DNA of 48,444 bases from Acidimicrobiaceae bacterium. GTDB taxonomy: Bacteria > Actinomycetota > Acidimicrobiia > Acidimicrobiales > RAAP-2. The DNA lies in the NCBI GenBank assembly GCA_003170315.1, contig PNAH01000036.1:1-48444 (forward strand), written 5' to 3'. Below the pieces are notes generated by a model. The model saw only the letters and a program-made list of their open reading frames with translations, was not told the origin of the DNA and did no database searches. Shown piece after piece: positions 24,579 through 32,893 of the stretch; position 1 is the first letter of the stretch; each line of letters opens with the position of its first letter. A program made the position numbers and the translations under genes.

Positions 24579-25034
24579 TTAGCGAATTTGGGAGAAGCGC
24601 AATCTCCTCCAACGTCTCGCGGTGTGCACGACGAGATAGATAGTCAGAACCACTCCGGTGATCGCGTGCCAGCGAATCTTCGTGTGATGCGGTGCCCAGA
24701 GGTCCCAGAATCCAGAAAAGAGCATTGCCACGGTGATGATGAACAGGAAACCGTCGGCGAGCGCCAGTCGGCCCGCCGGTCCGAGCAGTTTTTGAACTTT
24801 CAGAAGTCGAACGGCCAATCGTTGGGAGATTCGTCGACGTTGCGCGAGGTGAAATCCCACGAACAACACGAACACTAAACCGAAGGCCACGTGCAACGTA
24901 AGCACCGGTTCCAAGACCAATGACACGATCGCCGAACTGATCAGAGTGACGTGAACGAGCCAACGTAGGGCGCTGCGGCGCGACTGGGCAGTTCTCATTC
25001 TCGAGGTCTTGGTGTAGTCCGCCGATGAATTCAT
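24579..25034 (-). CDS. Four-helix membrane protein with paired histidines, candidate di-heme b-type cytochrome
   Basis: A 151-residue membrane protein (from ATG 25034; an in-frame ATG at 25076 adds 14 residues). It has four helices at about 25-44, 46-63, 92-110 and 121-140. Helix 2 has H48 and H62, and helix 4 has H123 and H137, each pair 14 residues apart with a glycine four residues after the first histidine. Two histidines at this spacing on each of two helices is how cytochrome-b-type proteins hold two stacked hemes; this resembles DUF4405/b561-like proteins. Heme binding is inferred, not shown. The protein is monocistronic. Confidence 0.6.
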   Translation of the reverse strand: MNSSADYTKTSRMRTAQSRRSALRWLVHVTLISSAIVSLVLEPVLTLHVAFGLVFVLFVGFHLAQRRRISQRLAVRLLKVQKLLGPAGRLALADGFLFIITVAMLFSGFWDLWAPHHTKIRWHAITGVVLTIYLVVHTARRWRRLRFSQIR

Positions 25035-25374
25035 GACTACGTTTCGCCAGAGGTCTGTTTTCGCGAAATGTTGCACATCGCTTCACTTCGCCTGCCACCA
25101 CGAAGGGAACGTGTCTGCTTCGAAGAATGACCGAGTTCGAACATGCGCCAATTCTCGATGTCGTGTTCGCCAATTGCCATCGGGGAGAACCCCTAGTTAT
25201 TTGATGCACCCTTAGTGGCCTGGAGACGAGTCCGCGCCGTCCACTGGGAGCCCTCGCACTGAGCCGGGTGTCGAGTTGCGCAAGATTCAACGAATGAGCG
25301 TGTGTCGACCGCCGGTGTCCTTTTCGCAAGTGCAACGGTACTGTGTGTCTTAGAGCAAGAGAAGAGAGTTGGCT
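25035..25374. other. Intergenic region without a recognised gene
   Basis: This 340-base stretch between divergent genes shows no convincing frame. It holds a short GGGG-AGAA-CCCC hairpin near 25182-25193 and, near the right end, a purine-rich AGAAGAGAG that probably serves as the ribosome-binding site for the following ATG at 25375. Confidence 0.5.
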
Positions 25375-26328
25375 ATGGCCGACGTTTCGATTCAGCCGAG
25401 TGAACGTTTGGAGATTGAGACCAGTCCGAAAGTCGAAGTCGTCGGCCCGTCTCGAACCGTAGCGATTGTGGGAATAGTTCTGGTCGTCGTCGTCGCAGCG
25501 TTCGCCGTCGGTTTACGCCTGGCGGGTACCTCATCAGCCGGTGCCGCAACCTCTGTTCGCGCCGCTCTCGTGTCGACGCTCGCGAAGAACACCGCTGATC
25601 TCTCGATCTCGGAGTCAATCGATGTCGAAGGACAGATTGGTACGGCGACGGGGAGTGGCAAATGCAATCTCCATATTGACGCCTGTTCGGCCACGCTCGT
25701 TTACAACGGAGCGTTGAGCCAACTGGGCACCGAGTCGATGCTCTATTCCGGTCGCATCATGTATCTGAAACTGGCGGGGACCGTGGGCGCGAGCTTCCCG
25801 ACGCCGTGGATCTCACTGCCGTTCAAGGCGTCGAACCGGCCGTCGGCGTTGGGGTCGACCGGGAGCCCGCTCGCGGGGCTGGCGTTACTGACTCGCCAGG
25901 GTGCCGCCTTGAGGGACGAGGGAATGGTCAGGGTCGACGGCGTCGAGATGCACCAGTACGGGGTGACGGTCAGTAAATCCAGCGCGAAGAGTGTGGTTAA
26001 CCGCCAGGAAACCGGCCTCCCCGGGTGGCTGTCCCATCCCACCTCGCAAGGACCACTGGGCGCACTTTCGATGACGCTTGATATCAACGCGGCCGGAACA
26101 ATTGGCCGCATCGCCTTCACGACGTCGGCCACCCAAGACCACACGTTCGCCATCGTCCACGCGACCGAGACGGTGACGAGTTACGGTGCACCGGTCACGA
26201 TCACCGTGCCTTCGAAAAGCGAACTGACGTTGGTGAACGCCTTAGCGGGCACGCTGACGAGGTACTGCACTCCCGCGCCGGGGCTGCGTCTCGGGCCGGC
26301 GTCCAAGCCAATCGTCACGCGCCATTAG
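25375..26328 (+). CDS. Membrane-anchored exported protein of unknown function
   Basis: A 317-residue protein from ATG 25375. A charged cytoplasmic N-terminus (about 1-25) is followed by one strongly hydrophobic helix (about 28-50) and an extracytoplasmic domain rich in Ser, Thr, Gly and beta-prone sequence. The domain has a CNLHIDAC pair that could form a disulfide. Alternating strands, length and content recall LppX/LprG-like lipid-binding or LolA-like folds, but there is no lipobox and the resemblance is weak. It stands alone before the nitrilase-hydantoinase operon. Confidence 0.65.
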   Translation: MADVSIQPSERLEIETSPKVEVVGPSRTVAIVGIVLVVVVAAFAVGLRLAGTSSAGAATSVRAALVSTLAKNTADLSISESIDVEGQIGTATGSGKCNLHIDACSATLVYNGALSQLGTESMLYSGRIMYLKLAGTVGASFPTPWISLPFKASNRPSALGSTGSPLAGLALLTRQGAALRDEGMVRVDGVEMHQYGVTVSKSSAKSVVNRQETGLPGWLSHPTSQGPLGALSMTLDINAAGTIGRIAFTTSATQDHTFAIVHATETVTSYGAPVTITVPSKSELTLVNALAGTLTRYCTPAPGLRLGPASKPIVTRH

Positions 26329-26440
26329 CCACCATGCGTCTGGAATTACCATGCTGCTCCACAACGGCGTCGCAGAACTTTGTCTATGGTTCTTTCTATT
26401 CGCAAGTGGACACGATTGACGTGTTCCGAGAGGAGGCCCG

Positions 26441-27283
26441 ATGTCCGACGTGGTGAGAGCAGCGCTGGTACAGACCGCGTGGACCGGCGACAAGGCGTCG
26501 ATGATCGATCTCCACGAACACCGCGCGCGAACGGCGGCATCCCAAGGCGCCCAAGTGATCTGCTTCCAAGAGCTCTTCTACGGGCCGTACTTCTGCCAGG
26601 TGCAAGACGCGACCTACTACGACTACGCCGAGGCCGTGCCGGAAGGTCCGACCACGCAGCGCTTCATGGCGCTCGCGGCCGAACTCAATATGGTGATGAT
26701 CCTGCCGGTCTACGAGATGGAACAAGAGGGCGTCCTCTACAACACCGCTGCGGTCATCGACGCTGACGGCACGTACCTCGGCAAGTACCGCAAGACGCAT
26801 ATCCCTCAGGTGAGTGGCTTTTGGGAGAAGTTCTACTTCCGACCGGGCAACCTCGGCTACCCGATCTTCGACACCGCCGTCGGTCGAATCGGTGTCTACA
26901 TCTGTTACGACCGGCACTTCCCCGAGGGGTGGCGCGCCTTGGGCCTGGCCGGCGCCAAGATCGTCTTCAATCCCTCGGCGACCAGTCGAGGCCTGTCGGC
27001 CTACCTCTGGCAACTCGAGCAGCCCGCGTCGGCCGTGGCGAACGAATACTTCGTTGGCGCCATCAATCGCGTCGGCGTCGAGGACCTCGGTACCAACGAC
27101 TTCTACGGCCAGAGCTACTTCGTCAGTCCGCGCGGACAGTTCGTCGGTGAAGTGGCGAGCACCACCGACGAGGAAGTGGTCGTGCGCGACCTCGACATGG
27201 ACCTCTTGAAAGAGGTCCGCGAGCAGTGGGCCTTCTACCGCGACCGCCGCCCCGATATGTACGAACCCCTCACCGACTGGTAA
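26441..27283 (+). CDS. Nitrilase-superfamily N-carbamoyl amidohydrolase (beta-ureidopropionase type)
   Basis: A 280-residue cytoplasmic amidase with the nitrilase triad E44 (CFQELFYGPYF), K118 (YRKTHIP) and C155 (GVYICYDRHFPEG). The HIPQVSGFWEKFYFRPGN loop is close to N-carbamoyl-beta-alanine and N-carbamoylputrescine amidases. Beta-ureidopropionase turns N-carbamoyl-beta-alanine into beta-alanine, CO2 and ammonia. The next gene, a dihydropyrimidinase/hydantoinase, would supply that substrate, which favours the pyrimidine role. A GAGGAGG Shine-Dalgarno precedes the ATG. N-carbamoyl amino-acid hydrolysis remains an alternative. Confidence 0.87.
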   Translation: MSDVVRAALVQTAWTGDKASMIDLHEHRARTAASQGAQVICFQELFYGPYFCQVQDATYYDYAEAVPEGPTTQRFMALAAELNMVMILPVYEMEQEGVLYNTAAVIDADGTYLGKYRKTHIPQVSGFWEKFYFRPGNLGYPIFDTAVGRIGVYICYDRHFPEGWRALGLAGAKIVFNPSATSRGLSAYLWQLEQPASAVANEYFVGAINRVGVEDLGTNDFYGQSYFVSPRGQFVGEVASTTDEEVVVRDLDMDLLKEVREQWAFYRDRRPDMYEPLTDW

Positions 27284-27286
27284 GTG

Positions 27287-28699
27287 ATGGCGCGCGTGCT
27301 CATCAACGGTGGTCGGGTGCTCTCGGCAACGGGCGCCCAGGACTACGACGTATTGATTGACGGTGACGAAATTGCCGCACTAGGCACGCCGGGCTATTTC
27401 GAGAGCGTGAAGCCCGTTTGTGACCGCGTGCTCGACGCGTCCGGAAAGTACGTCATCCCCGGCGGTGTCGACGTCCATACCCACATGGAACTGCCCTTCG
27501 GCGGGACGAACGCCTCGGACACCTTCGAGACCGGCACCATCGCGGCGGCCTTCGGCGGCACGACGTCCATCATCGACTTCGCCGTGCAGCGAACGGGCGA
27601 GGACGTGCACGACGGTCTGGCCGCGTGGCACGAGAAGGCCGACGGCAACTGCGCGATCGACTACGGCTTCCATCAAATCATCGGTGGCGTCGACGACGCG
27701 GCGCTGAAGGCCATGTCCGACCTCACGAACAACGAGGGCGTCACGAGCTTCAAGCTGTTCATGGCCTATCCGGGCGTCTTCTACTCCGACGACGGACAGA
27801 TCCTTCGAGCGATGCAGACCGCGTCGGACCTGGGCGCCACGATCATGATGCACGCCGAGAACGGGCCGGCCATCGACGTCCTCGTCGCCCAAGCGCTCGA
27901 GCGTGGCGAGACCGATCCCCGCTACCACTCGCTCACCAGACCGGCGGCACTAGAAGAGGAGGCGACGCACCGCGCGATCATGCTGGCCAAGGTCGCGAAG
28001 GCCCCGCTCTACATCGTCCACGTCAGTTCCAAAGATGCGGTCGAGGCCATTGCGCGCGCGCGTGGACTCGGCGCCAACGTCTTCGCCGAGACCTGTCCCC
28101 AGTACCTGTACTTGAGCCTCGAAGAACATCTTTCGAAGCCCGGCTTCGAGGGCGCGGCCTACGTCTGCTCCACGCCGTTGCGCTCGCGCGCCGAAGGACA
28201 CCAGGACTCTCTGTGGCGGGCCCTTCGCACCAACGACGTCTCGGTGGTGAGCACGGACCACTGTCCCTTCTGCATGAAAGACCAAAAGGAGTTGGGACTG
28301 GGCAACTTCTCCAAGATCCCCAACGGCATCGGCTCGATTGAGCACCGCATGGACCTCCTCTATCAGGGCGTGGTCACCGGCGAGATCACCTTGTCGCGCT
28401 GGATCGAATTGGCCTCGACGACGCCGGCGCGGATGTTCGGCCTGTACCCAAAAAAGGGCGTGATCGCGCCGGGATCCGACGCCGACGTCGTGATCTACGA
28501 CCCCAAGGGCACGACCGACATCAGCGTGAAGACGCACCACATGAACATGGACCATTCGGCCTACGAGGGCCAGCACATCGACGGACGAGTCGTGACCGTG
28601 CTGTCGCGCGGTCGGGTCATCGTCGAGAACAACACGTTCACCGGTGCGCTCGGGCACGGGAAGTTCTTGCGCCGAGGGCTCAGTCAGTACCTGGTCTAG
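27287..28699 (+). CDS. hydA: Dihydropyrimidinase/hydantoinase
   Basis: A 470-residue cyclic amidohydrolase with two metal sites. Visible ligands are VDVHTH (H64, H66), the carboxylated lysine K156 in TSFKLFMAYPG, H189 in MMHAEN, H245 in IVHVSS, and D324 in STDHCPF. It opens the ring of dihydrouracil, dihydrothymine or hydantoins. It starts three bases after the nitrilase stop region (ATG 27287, with a GTG immediately upstream) and is followed by a luciferase-like oxidoreductase. Length and motifs are complete. Confidence 0.92.
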   Translation: MARVLINGGRVLSATGAQDYDVLIDGDEIAALGTPGYFESVKPVCDRVLDASGKYVIPGGVDVHTHMELPFGGTNASDTFETGTIAAAFGGTTSIIDFAVQRTGEDVHDGLAAWHEKADGNCAIDYGFHQIIGGVDDAALKAMSDLTNNEGVTSFKLFMAYPGVFYSDDGQILRAMQTASDLGATIMMHAENGPAIDVLVAQALERGETDPRYHSLTRPAALEEEATHRAIMLAKVAKAPLYIVHVSSKDAVEAIARARGLGANVFAETCPQYLYLSLEEHLSKPGFEGAAYVCSTPLRSRAEGHQDSLWRALRTNDVSVVSTDHCPFCMKDQKELGLGNFSKIPNGIGSIEHRMDLLYQGVVTGEITLSRWIELASTTPARMFGLYPKKGVIAPGSDADVVIYDPKGTTDISVKTHHMNMDHSAYEGQHIDGRVVTVLSRGRVIVENNTFTGALGHGKFLRRGLSQYLV

Positions 28700-28742
28700 A
28701 AGTCGCGGCGGACAGCGTGACTATTAAGCGAAGGAAGTGATC

Positions 28743-29765
28743 ATGGAGTTCGGAGTAGTACTGCAGACCAATCCTCCGGCCTCGCGCGTCGTCGAACTGG
28801 CCGCGCGAGCCGAACAGCTGGGATTCCACTACGCCTGGACCTTCGACTCGCACATCTTGTGGGAAGAGCCCTTCGTGATCTACAGCCAGATACTGGCCTC
28901 GACGCGCTCGATCAAGGTTGGCCCGATGGTCACGAATCCGGCGACGCGCGATTGGACGGTGACCGCCAGCCTCTTCGCCACCTTGAATGAGATGTACGGC
29001 AACCGCACGGTCTGCGGGATCGGTCGCGGAGACTCGGCCGTACGGGTGACGAACGGCAAGCCGACGACGCTCGCCACCTTGCGCGAATCGATCGACGTCA
29101 TTCGCGAACTCGCCAACGGTCGTTCGGTGGAGTACCGCGGCTCGACGCTGCATTTTCCGTGGGTCATTGACAGCGAACTCGAGGTATGGGTGGCGGCCTA
29201 CGGTCCTAAGGCGCTGACGCTCGCCGGAGAAGTCGGCGACGGATTCATTTTGCAGTTGGCCGATCCCGACATCGCGCGGTGGATGATCACCGCGGTGCGA
29301 GAGGCGGCGGCGAAGGCGGGACGCGATCCGGCGGCATTGACCTTCTGCGTTGCCGCGCCGGCCTACGTCGGCGATGACCTCGCCCATCAACGCGATCAAT
29401 GCCGTTGGTTCGGAGGAATGGTGGGGAACCACGTCGCCGACATCGTCGAGCGATACGGCAGCGACCCCGGTTCGCCGATCCCCGTGGCGTTGACCGATTA
29501 CATCAAGGGTCGTGAGGGATACGACTACAGCGAGCACGGGCGCGCCGGCAACACGCACACCGAGTTCGTGCCGGACGAAGTCATCGATCGTTTCTGTCTG
29601 CTAGGCCCCGTGGAGCGCCACATTGAACGGCTTTTAGAGTTGCGCCAGGTCGGCGTGGATCAGTTCGCGCTCTATCTGCAACACGACGCCAACTCCGAGA
29701 CGCTCGAGGCCTATGGCGAGACGATCATTCCGGCGATGACCGATTCGGCCACCGCGATCACGTAA
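28743..29765 (+). CDS. LLM-class (probably F420-dependent) oxidoreductase
   Basis: A 340-residue luciferase-like TIM-barrel protein. It shows the N-terminal MEFGVVLQTNPP, WTFDSHILWEEP, the VGPMVTNPATRDWTV segment, IGRGDSAVR, VWVAAYGPKALTLAGEVGDG, and a late FCLLGP substrate loop. In actinobacteria most such enzymes use F420, and this subtype (TIGR03842-like, from memory) is found beside hydantoinase and ureidopropionase genes. A GGAAG Shine-Dalgarno precedes the ATG. It may catalyse the uracil-to-dihydrouracil step or its reverse, or act on another ring; that is inference from context. Confidence 0.85.
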   Translation: MEFGVVLQTNPPASRVVELAARAEQLGFHYAWTFDSHILWEEPFVIYSQILASTRSIKVGPMVTNPATRDWTVTASLFATLNEMYGNRTVCGIGRGDSAVRVTNGKPTTLATLRESIDVIRELANGRSVEYRGSTLHFPWVIDSELEVWVAAYGPKALTLAGEVGDGFILQLADPDIARWMITAVREAAAKAGRDPAALTFCVAAPAYVGDDLAHQRDQCRWFGGMVGNHVADIVERYGSDPGSPIPVALTDYIKGREGYDYSEHGRAGNTHTEFVPDEVIDRFCLLGPVERHIERLLELRQVGVDQFALYLQHDANSETLEAYGETIIPAMTDSATAIT

Positions 29766-29934
29766 CGCCGGTGTCGATTACGAATAAGGTTTTCGCTCTT
29801 GAGTCAGTCCGTGTACGGCTCTGGGAAACAGCCAAATATTTGCGACGCTGTTAAGGTCTAAGGGTGACGATTCCCCTCAAACGGGGCATGGATAGTTGAT
29901 TGGGGCCGTGGTGTCGGCTTCGAATGGGGGATGT

Positions 29935-31128
29935 ATGAAGGTACTGGTACTCGGCGGTGACGGATTCTGTGGCTGGCCCACCTCGCTGCACCTCTCGGAC
30001 AAGGGTCACGACGTCATCGTGGTCGACAACCTCAGTCGTCGAGAGATCGACCTGGAGCTCGAGGTCGAGTCGCTCACCCCGATCAAACCGATGGGCGAGC
30101 GTATCCGAACCTGGAAGGAGTTGAGGGACAAGGACATTGGTTTCGTCATGCTCAACCTCGCCGAAGAGTACGAGCGGTTCGTCGAGTTGTTGCGCGATGA
30201 ACGACCCGACGCGATCGTGCATTTCGGCGAGCAGCGCGCCGCGCCGTACTCCATGCGCAACGCCGCCACCAAGCGTTACACCGTCGACAACAACGTGCGC
30301 GGTACGCACAACGTACTCGTGGCCATCGTGGAGAGCGGCCTCGATATCGCGTTGGTGCATCTCGGCACCATGGGCGTCTACGGCTACGGCTGGTCCGGTT
30401 CGGCCCCGATTCCCGAGGGCTACCTCACGGTGAAAGTGCCCACCCCCGACGGTGAGATCGAGCGCGAGATCCTGCACCCGGCGAATCCCGGCTCGGTGTA
30501 TCACATGACCAAGACGCTGGATCAACTGCTCTTCGCTTTCTACGCCAAGAACGACCTGTTGCGCATCACCGACCTCCACCAGGGCATCGTGTGGGGAACC
30601 CAGACGCCGCAGACCGCGCTCGACGAACGCCTGATCAATCGCTTCGACTACGACGGCGACTACGGCACCGTCTTGAACCGCTTCTTGATGCAGGCGGCCA
30701 TTGGTCACCCGCTGACCGTGCACGGCACGGGGGGACAGACCCGCGCCTTCATCCATATCCGTGACACGGTTCGGTGCATCCAGATTGCGTTGGAGAATCC
30801 GCCGAAGCGCGGCGACAAGGTCAGCGTCTTCAACCAAGTGACCGAGACCTATCGCATCCTCGAACTGGCCGAACTGATCGCCAAGGAGACCGGCGTCGAG
30901 ATCGCGCACTTGCCGAACCCTCGTCGCGAAGCGGTGGAGAACGAACTCAACGTCAGTCGCGATCGCTTCATCGCCCTCGGACTGGACCCGACGACGCTGA
31001 CTGAGGGCCTCCTCGAAGAGATACGTGATGTCGCGAACAAATACAGCTACCGCGCCGACACCACGAAGATCATCGCTCGCTCCACATGGACCCAGGGTAT
31101 GGAGACCTCACCAGATTTGGTTGACTAA
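29935..31128 (+). CDS. sqdB: UDP-sulfoquinovose synthase
   Basis: A 397-residue extended short-chain dehydrogenase of the SQD1/SqdB family, which makes UDP-sulfoquinovose, the head-group donor of sulfolipid, from UDP-glucose and sulfite. Family-specific features are GGDGFCGWP (7-15, NAD binding), DNLSRREIDLELEVESLTP, FGEQRAAPYSM, LGTMGVYGYG, IPEGYLTVK, HPANPGSVYHMTK (catalytic Tyr/Lys), and GIVWGTQTP. ATG 29935 follows GGGGG. No sulfolipid glycosyltransferase (SqdX/SqdD) lies next to it. The product is unexpected outside phototrophs but the match is strong. Confidence 0.92.
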   Translation: MKVLVLGGDGFCGWPTSLHLSDKGHDVIVVDNLSRREIDLELEVESLTPIKPMGERIRTWKELRDKDIGFVMLNLAEEYERFVELLRDERPDAIVHFGEQRAAPYSMRNAATKRYTVDNNVRGTHNVLVAIVESGLDIALVHLGTMGVYGYGWSGSAPIPEGYLTVKVPTPDGEIEREILHPANPGSVYHMTKTLDQLLFAFYAKNDLLRITDLHQGIVWGTQTPQTALDERLINRFDYDGDYGTVLNRFLMQAAIGHPLTVHGTGGQTRAFIHIRDTVRCIQIALENPPKRGDKVSVFNQVTETYRILELAELIAKETGVEIAHLPNPRREAVENELNVSRDRFIALGLDPTTLTEGLLEEIRDVANKYSYRADTTKIIARSTWTQGMETSPDLVD

Positions 31129-31334
31129 GCGTCATCGGCTAGTCCCTTCTTTCCGGACGCGTCAACATCTGCGAGGCACCGGCTGGGGACCGATTGCTCT
31201 TGTTCTGCTTGGCCCACGTGCTGTCGGATTGGTCGCCGTTGTCAATGTGACGGACTAGTCACGGCTGTCGAACGTGCCCACGGCCGCATCGAAGATTCGA
31301 CACCACTGAAGGGTTCTGGGTAGCCCAGCACGTT

Positions 31335-31371
31335 TTGTCAACTCGCTCAAACGTGTGAGAATCCCGATATG
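31335..31371 (+). promoter_or_regulatory. Complete leaderless-type promoter
   Basis: TTGTCA (31335-31340), 16 bases, GAGAAT (31357-31362) preceded by TGT, six bases, then ATG 31369. It is the best -35/-10 pair in the window. Confidence 0.62.
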
Positions 31372-31845
31372 CCCAATATCTACAAGTACGTGCGACACCC
31401 CTGGACGGAAGATCGCAAATTAGCAGGCCCGACGAAGACCCGTGACCTTCGCCCCCTCGATCACCCCAACCCCTTCGTGCGCTTCAACGCGAGGTTTGGC
31501 CTACGCATCACCCTCGTGGTGGGAACCATGTGGATGGCCTACATCTTCAGCATCATCGCCCTCTTCGCCCTTCCCGACGCCATCAAACGGGGCACCTACT
31601 TCGTCATCGTGTGGCTCTCGAGTTCGTTCCTGCAACTCGTGTTGTTGCCGATTATCATCGTGGGCCAGAACATCCAAGCCCGCGCTGCCGACAAGCGCTC
31701 GGAAGACACATATAACGATGCCGAAGCGGTGCTGAAAGAGTCCGAAGAGATCCAGAAGCATCTCCAGGCGCAAGACGAGGCGATCTCGGACATCCTCGCG
31801 CGTCTCGAGACGTTAATGGCCCAACAGGAGAAGACGGCGAAGTAG
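31369..31845 (+). CDS. Two-helix membrane protein with C-terminal coiled coil (DUF1003/low-affinity-permease-like)
   Basis: A 158-residue protein. After a polar N-terminus come FNARFGLRITLVVGTMW, a first helix (about 46-68) and a second helix (about 77-98) ending IIIVGQNIQA, followed by a charged helical tail (DKRSEDTYNDAEAVLKESEE and onward) with heptad character. The NARFG--IT--VGTMW--Y and LQLVLLPIIIVGQN segments occur in small actinobacterial membrane proteins related to DUF1003; function is unknown. It has a leaderless-type start with a good -35. Confidence 0.62.
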   Translation: MPNIYKYVRHPWTEDRKLAGPTKTRDLRPLDHPNPFVRFNARFGLRITLVVGTMWMAYIFSIIALFALPDAIKRGTYFVIVWLSSSFLQLVLLPIIIVGQNIQARAADKRSEDTYNDAEAVLKESEEIQKHLQAQDEAISDILARLETLMAQQEKTAK

Positions 31846-31907
31846 TGACCGTGCTCGGACTTCGAAGGATGAGTCGAGCGCCCCTAGGGCCGAACAGGAG
31901 CAAGTAG

Positions 31908-32063
31908 TTGAGCGGATTCATCGAGACCCTAGCCACCACGACGACGATCGTGAACGTTCATCGCGGCTCGGTTCTGCCCGAAGCTCGGGTCATCGTCATA
32001 GCCGTGCCGGTAACGGTGTTCGGCGTTTATTGGTTCGTACTGCGCAAGCGCGGTCGCCCGTGA
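31908..32063 (+). CDS. 51-residue single-helix membrane protein
   Basis: A short frame from TTG 31908 (AGGAG 11 bases upstream) to TGA 32061-32063, overlapping the GTG of the DUF3445 gene in the tetranucleotide GTGA. The product has a short N-terminus, a hydrophobic helix (about 26-45: VIVIAVPVTVFGVYWFVL) and a basic KRGRP end. Tight coupling, ribosome-binding site and a clean membrane segment support it. A 20-codon frame from GTG 31845 ends immediately before the TTG. Function unknown. Confidence 0.55.
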   Translation: MSGFIETLATTTTIVNVHRGSVLPEARVIVIAVPVTVFGVYWFVLRKRGRP

Positions 32064-32893
32064 GTAACTTCGCGTATCTCCCGCTCGAATCCAAGGGATG
32101 GCGGATGGCCATGGGCCTTCGCCCCCTCGACCTTGATCAATGGCTCGAAGTTGACGATCGGCGTGACGACGAACTCGAACAGAAGGTTCAATTGCTTGAT
32201 ACCGCCTTCGACGTGGTCGTGGCGACGAATCCCGAAGGCGATGAGGGGAGCCGTGAGTTACTCGGTGAAGTGACGCGTTACCTCGACGTCCATCATCCGG
32301 AGTTAACCATCGAAGTTCGTCGCGGGGAGCACCCAATTGTCGCGGCCGCTCGCCTGGTGCAAGAGGACCTCTGCGTACTCGTGCGCTCCGACGTGTGGCG
32401 ACTGCAGGCGGCCTGTGTCTGTTTCCCCTCCCGCTGGAATCTCGCGTCCAAACTGGGTGCGACGCTCGACGACATCCACGGGCCGGTGCCAATCTACGAC
32501 GTCGAACTGAGTCGGCCCACCAACGCTTTTTTCGAACGGTTGAAGCCCGATCGCTCGTTCTGGCGACTTAACTGGACCCTCATCGATTCACCCGCGCTGC
32601 ATCAGCCGACGAGCGCCCGACGCAGCCCCGACGGCGAACTGGCCGACTGGTTCTTTCGGGTGGAGCGTCAGACACTGCGTCGTCTCCCGGAGAGTGGCGC
32701 CATCGTCTTCACCATTCACAACTACGTGGCGTCGGCGAAGGAACTATGCGAAGCGCACGAGGAGTTTGGCGCGACCCTCTTGTTGAACCTCGACACCGCG
32801 CCTCTGGCGATGCAGGAGTACAAGGGTTGGGTCAGCGTCGCTGATCGCCTACGGGCCTCGCTCGGCCCAGAACCACGACTTAGTCGCGAATGA
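32060..32893 (+). CDS. DUF3445 / heme-dependent oxidative N-demethylase-like protein
   Basis: A 277-residue DUF3445 protein from GTG 32060. Characteristic are WRMAMGLRPLDLDQWLEVDD near the N-terminus, the central VLVRSDVWRLQAACVCFPSRW, HGPVPIYDV, and FFRVERQTLRRLPESGAIVFTIHNY. DUF3445 covers the catalytic subunit of heme-dependent oxidative N-demethylases of methylated amines; substrate here is unknown and no partner subunits are adjacent. It is coupled to a small membrane protein and overlaps the convergent acyl-CoA dehydrogenase by 14 bases. Confidence 0.8.
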   Translation: MSNFAYLPLESKGWRMAMGLRPLDLDQWLEVDDRRDDELEQKVQLLDTAFDVVVATNPEGDEGSRELLGEVTRYLDVHHPELTIEVRRGEHPIVAAARLVQEDLCVLVRSDVWRLQAACVCFPSRWNLASKLGATLDDIHGPVPIYDVELSRPTNAFFERLKPDRSFWRLNWTLIDSPALHQPTSARRSPDGELADWFFRVERQTLRRLPESGAIVFTIHNYVASAKELCEAHEEFGATLLLNLDTAPLAMQEYKGWVSVADRLRASLGPEPRLSRE

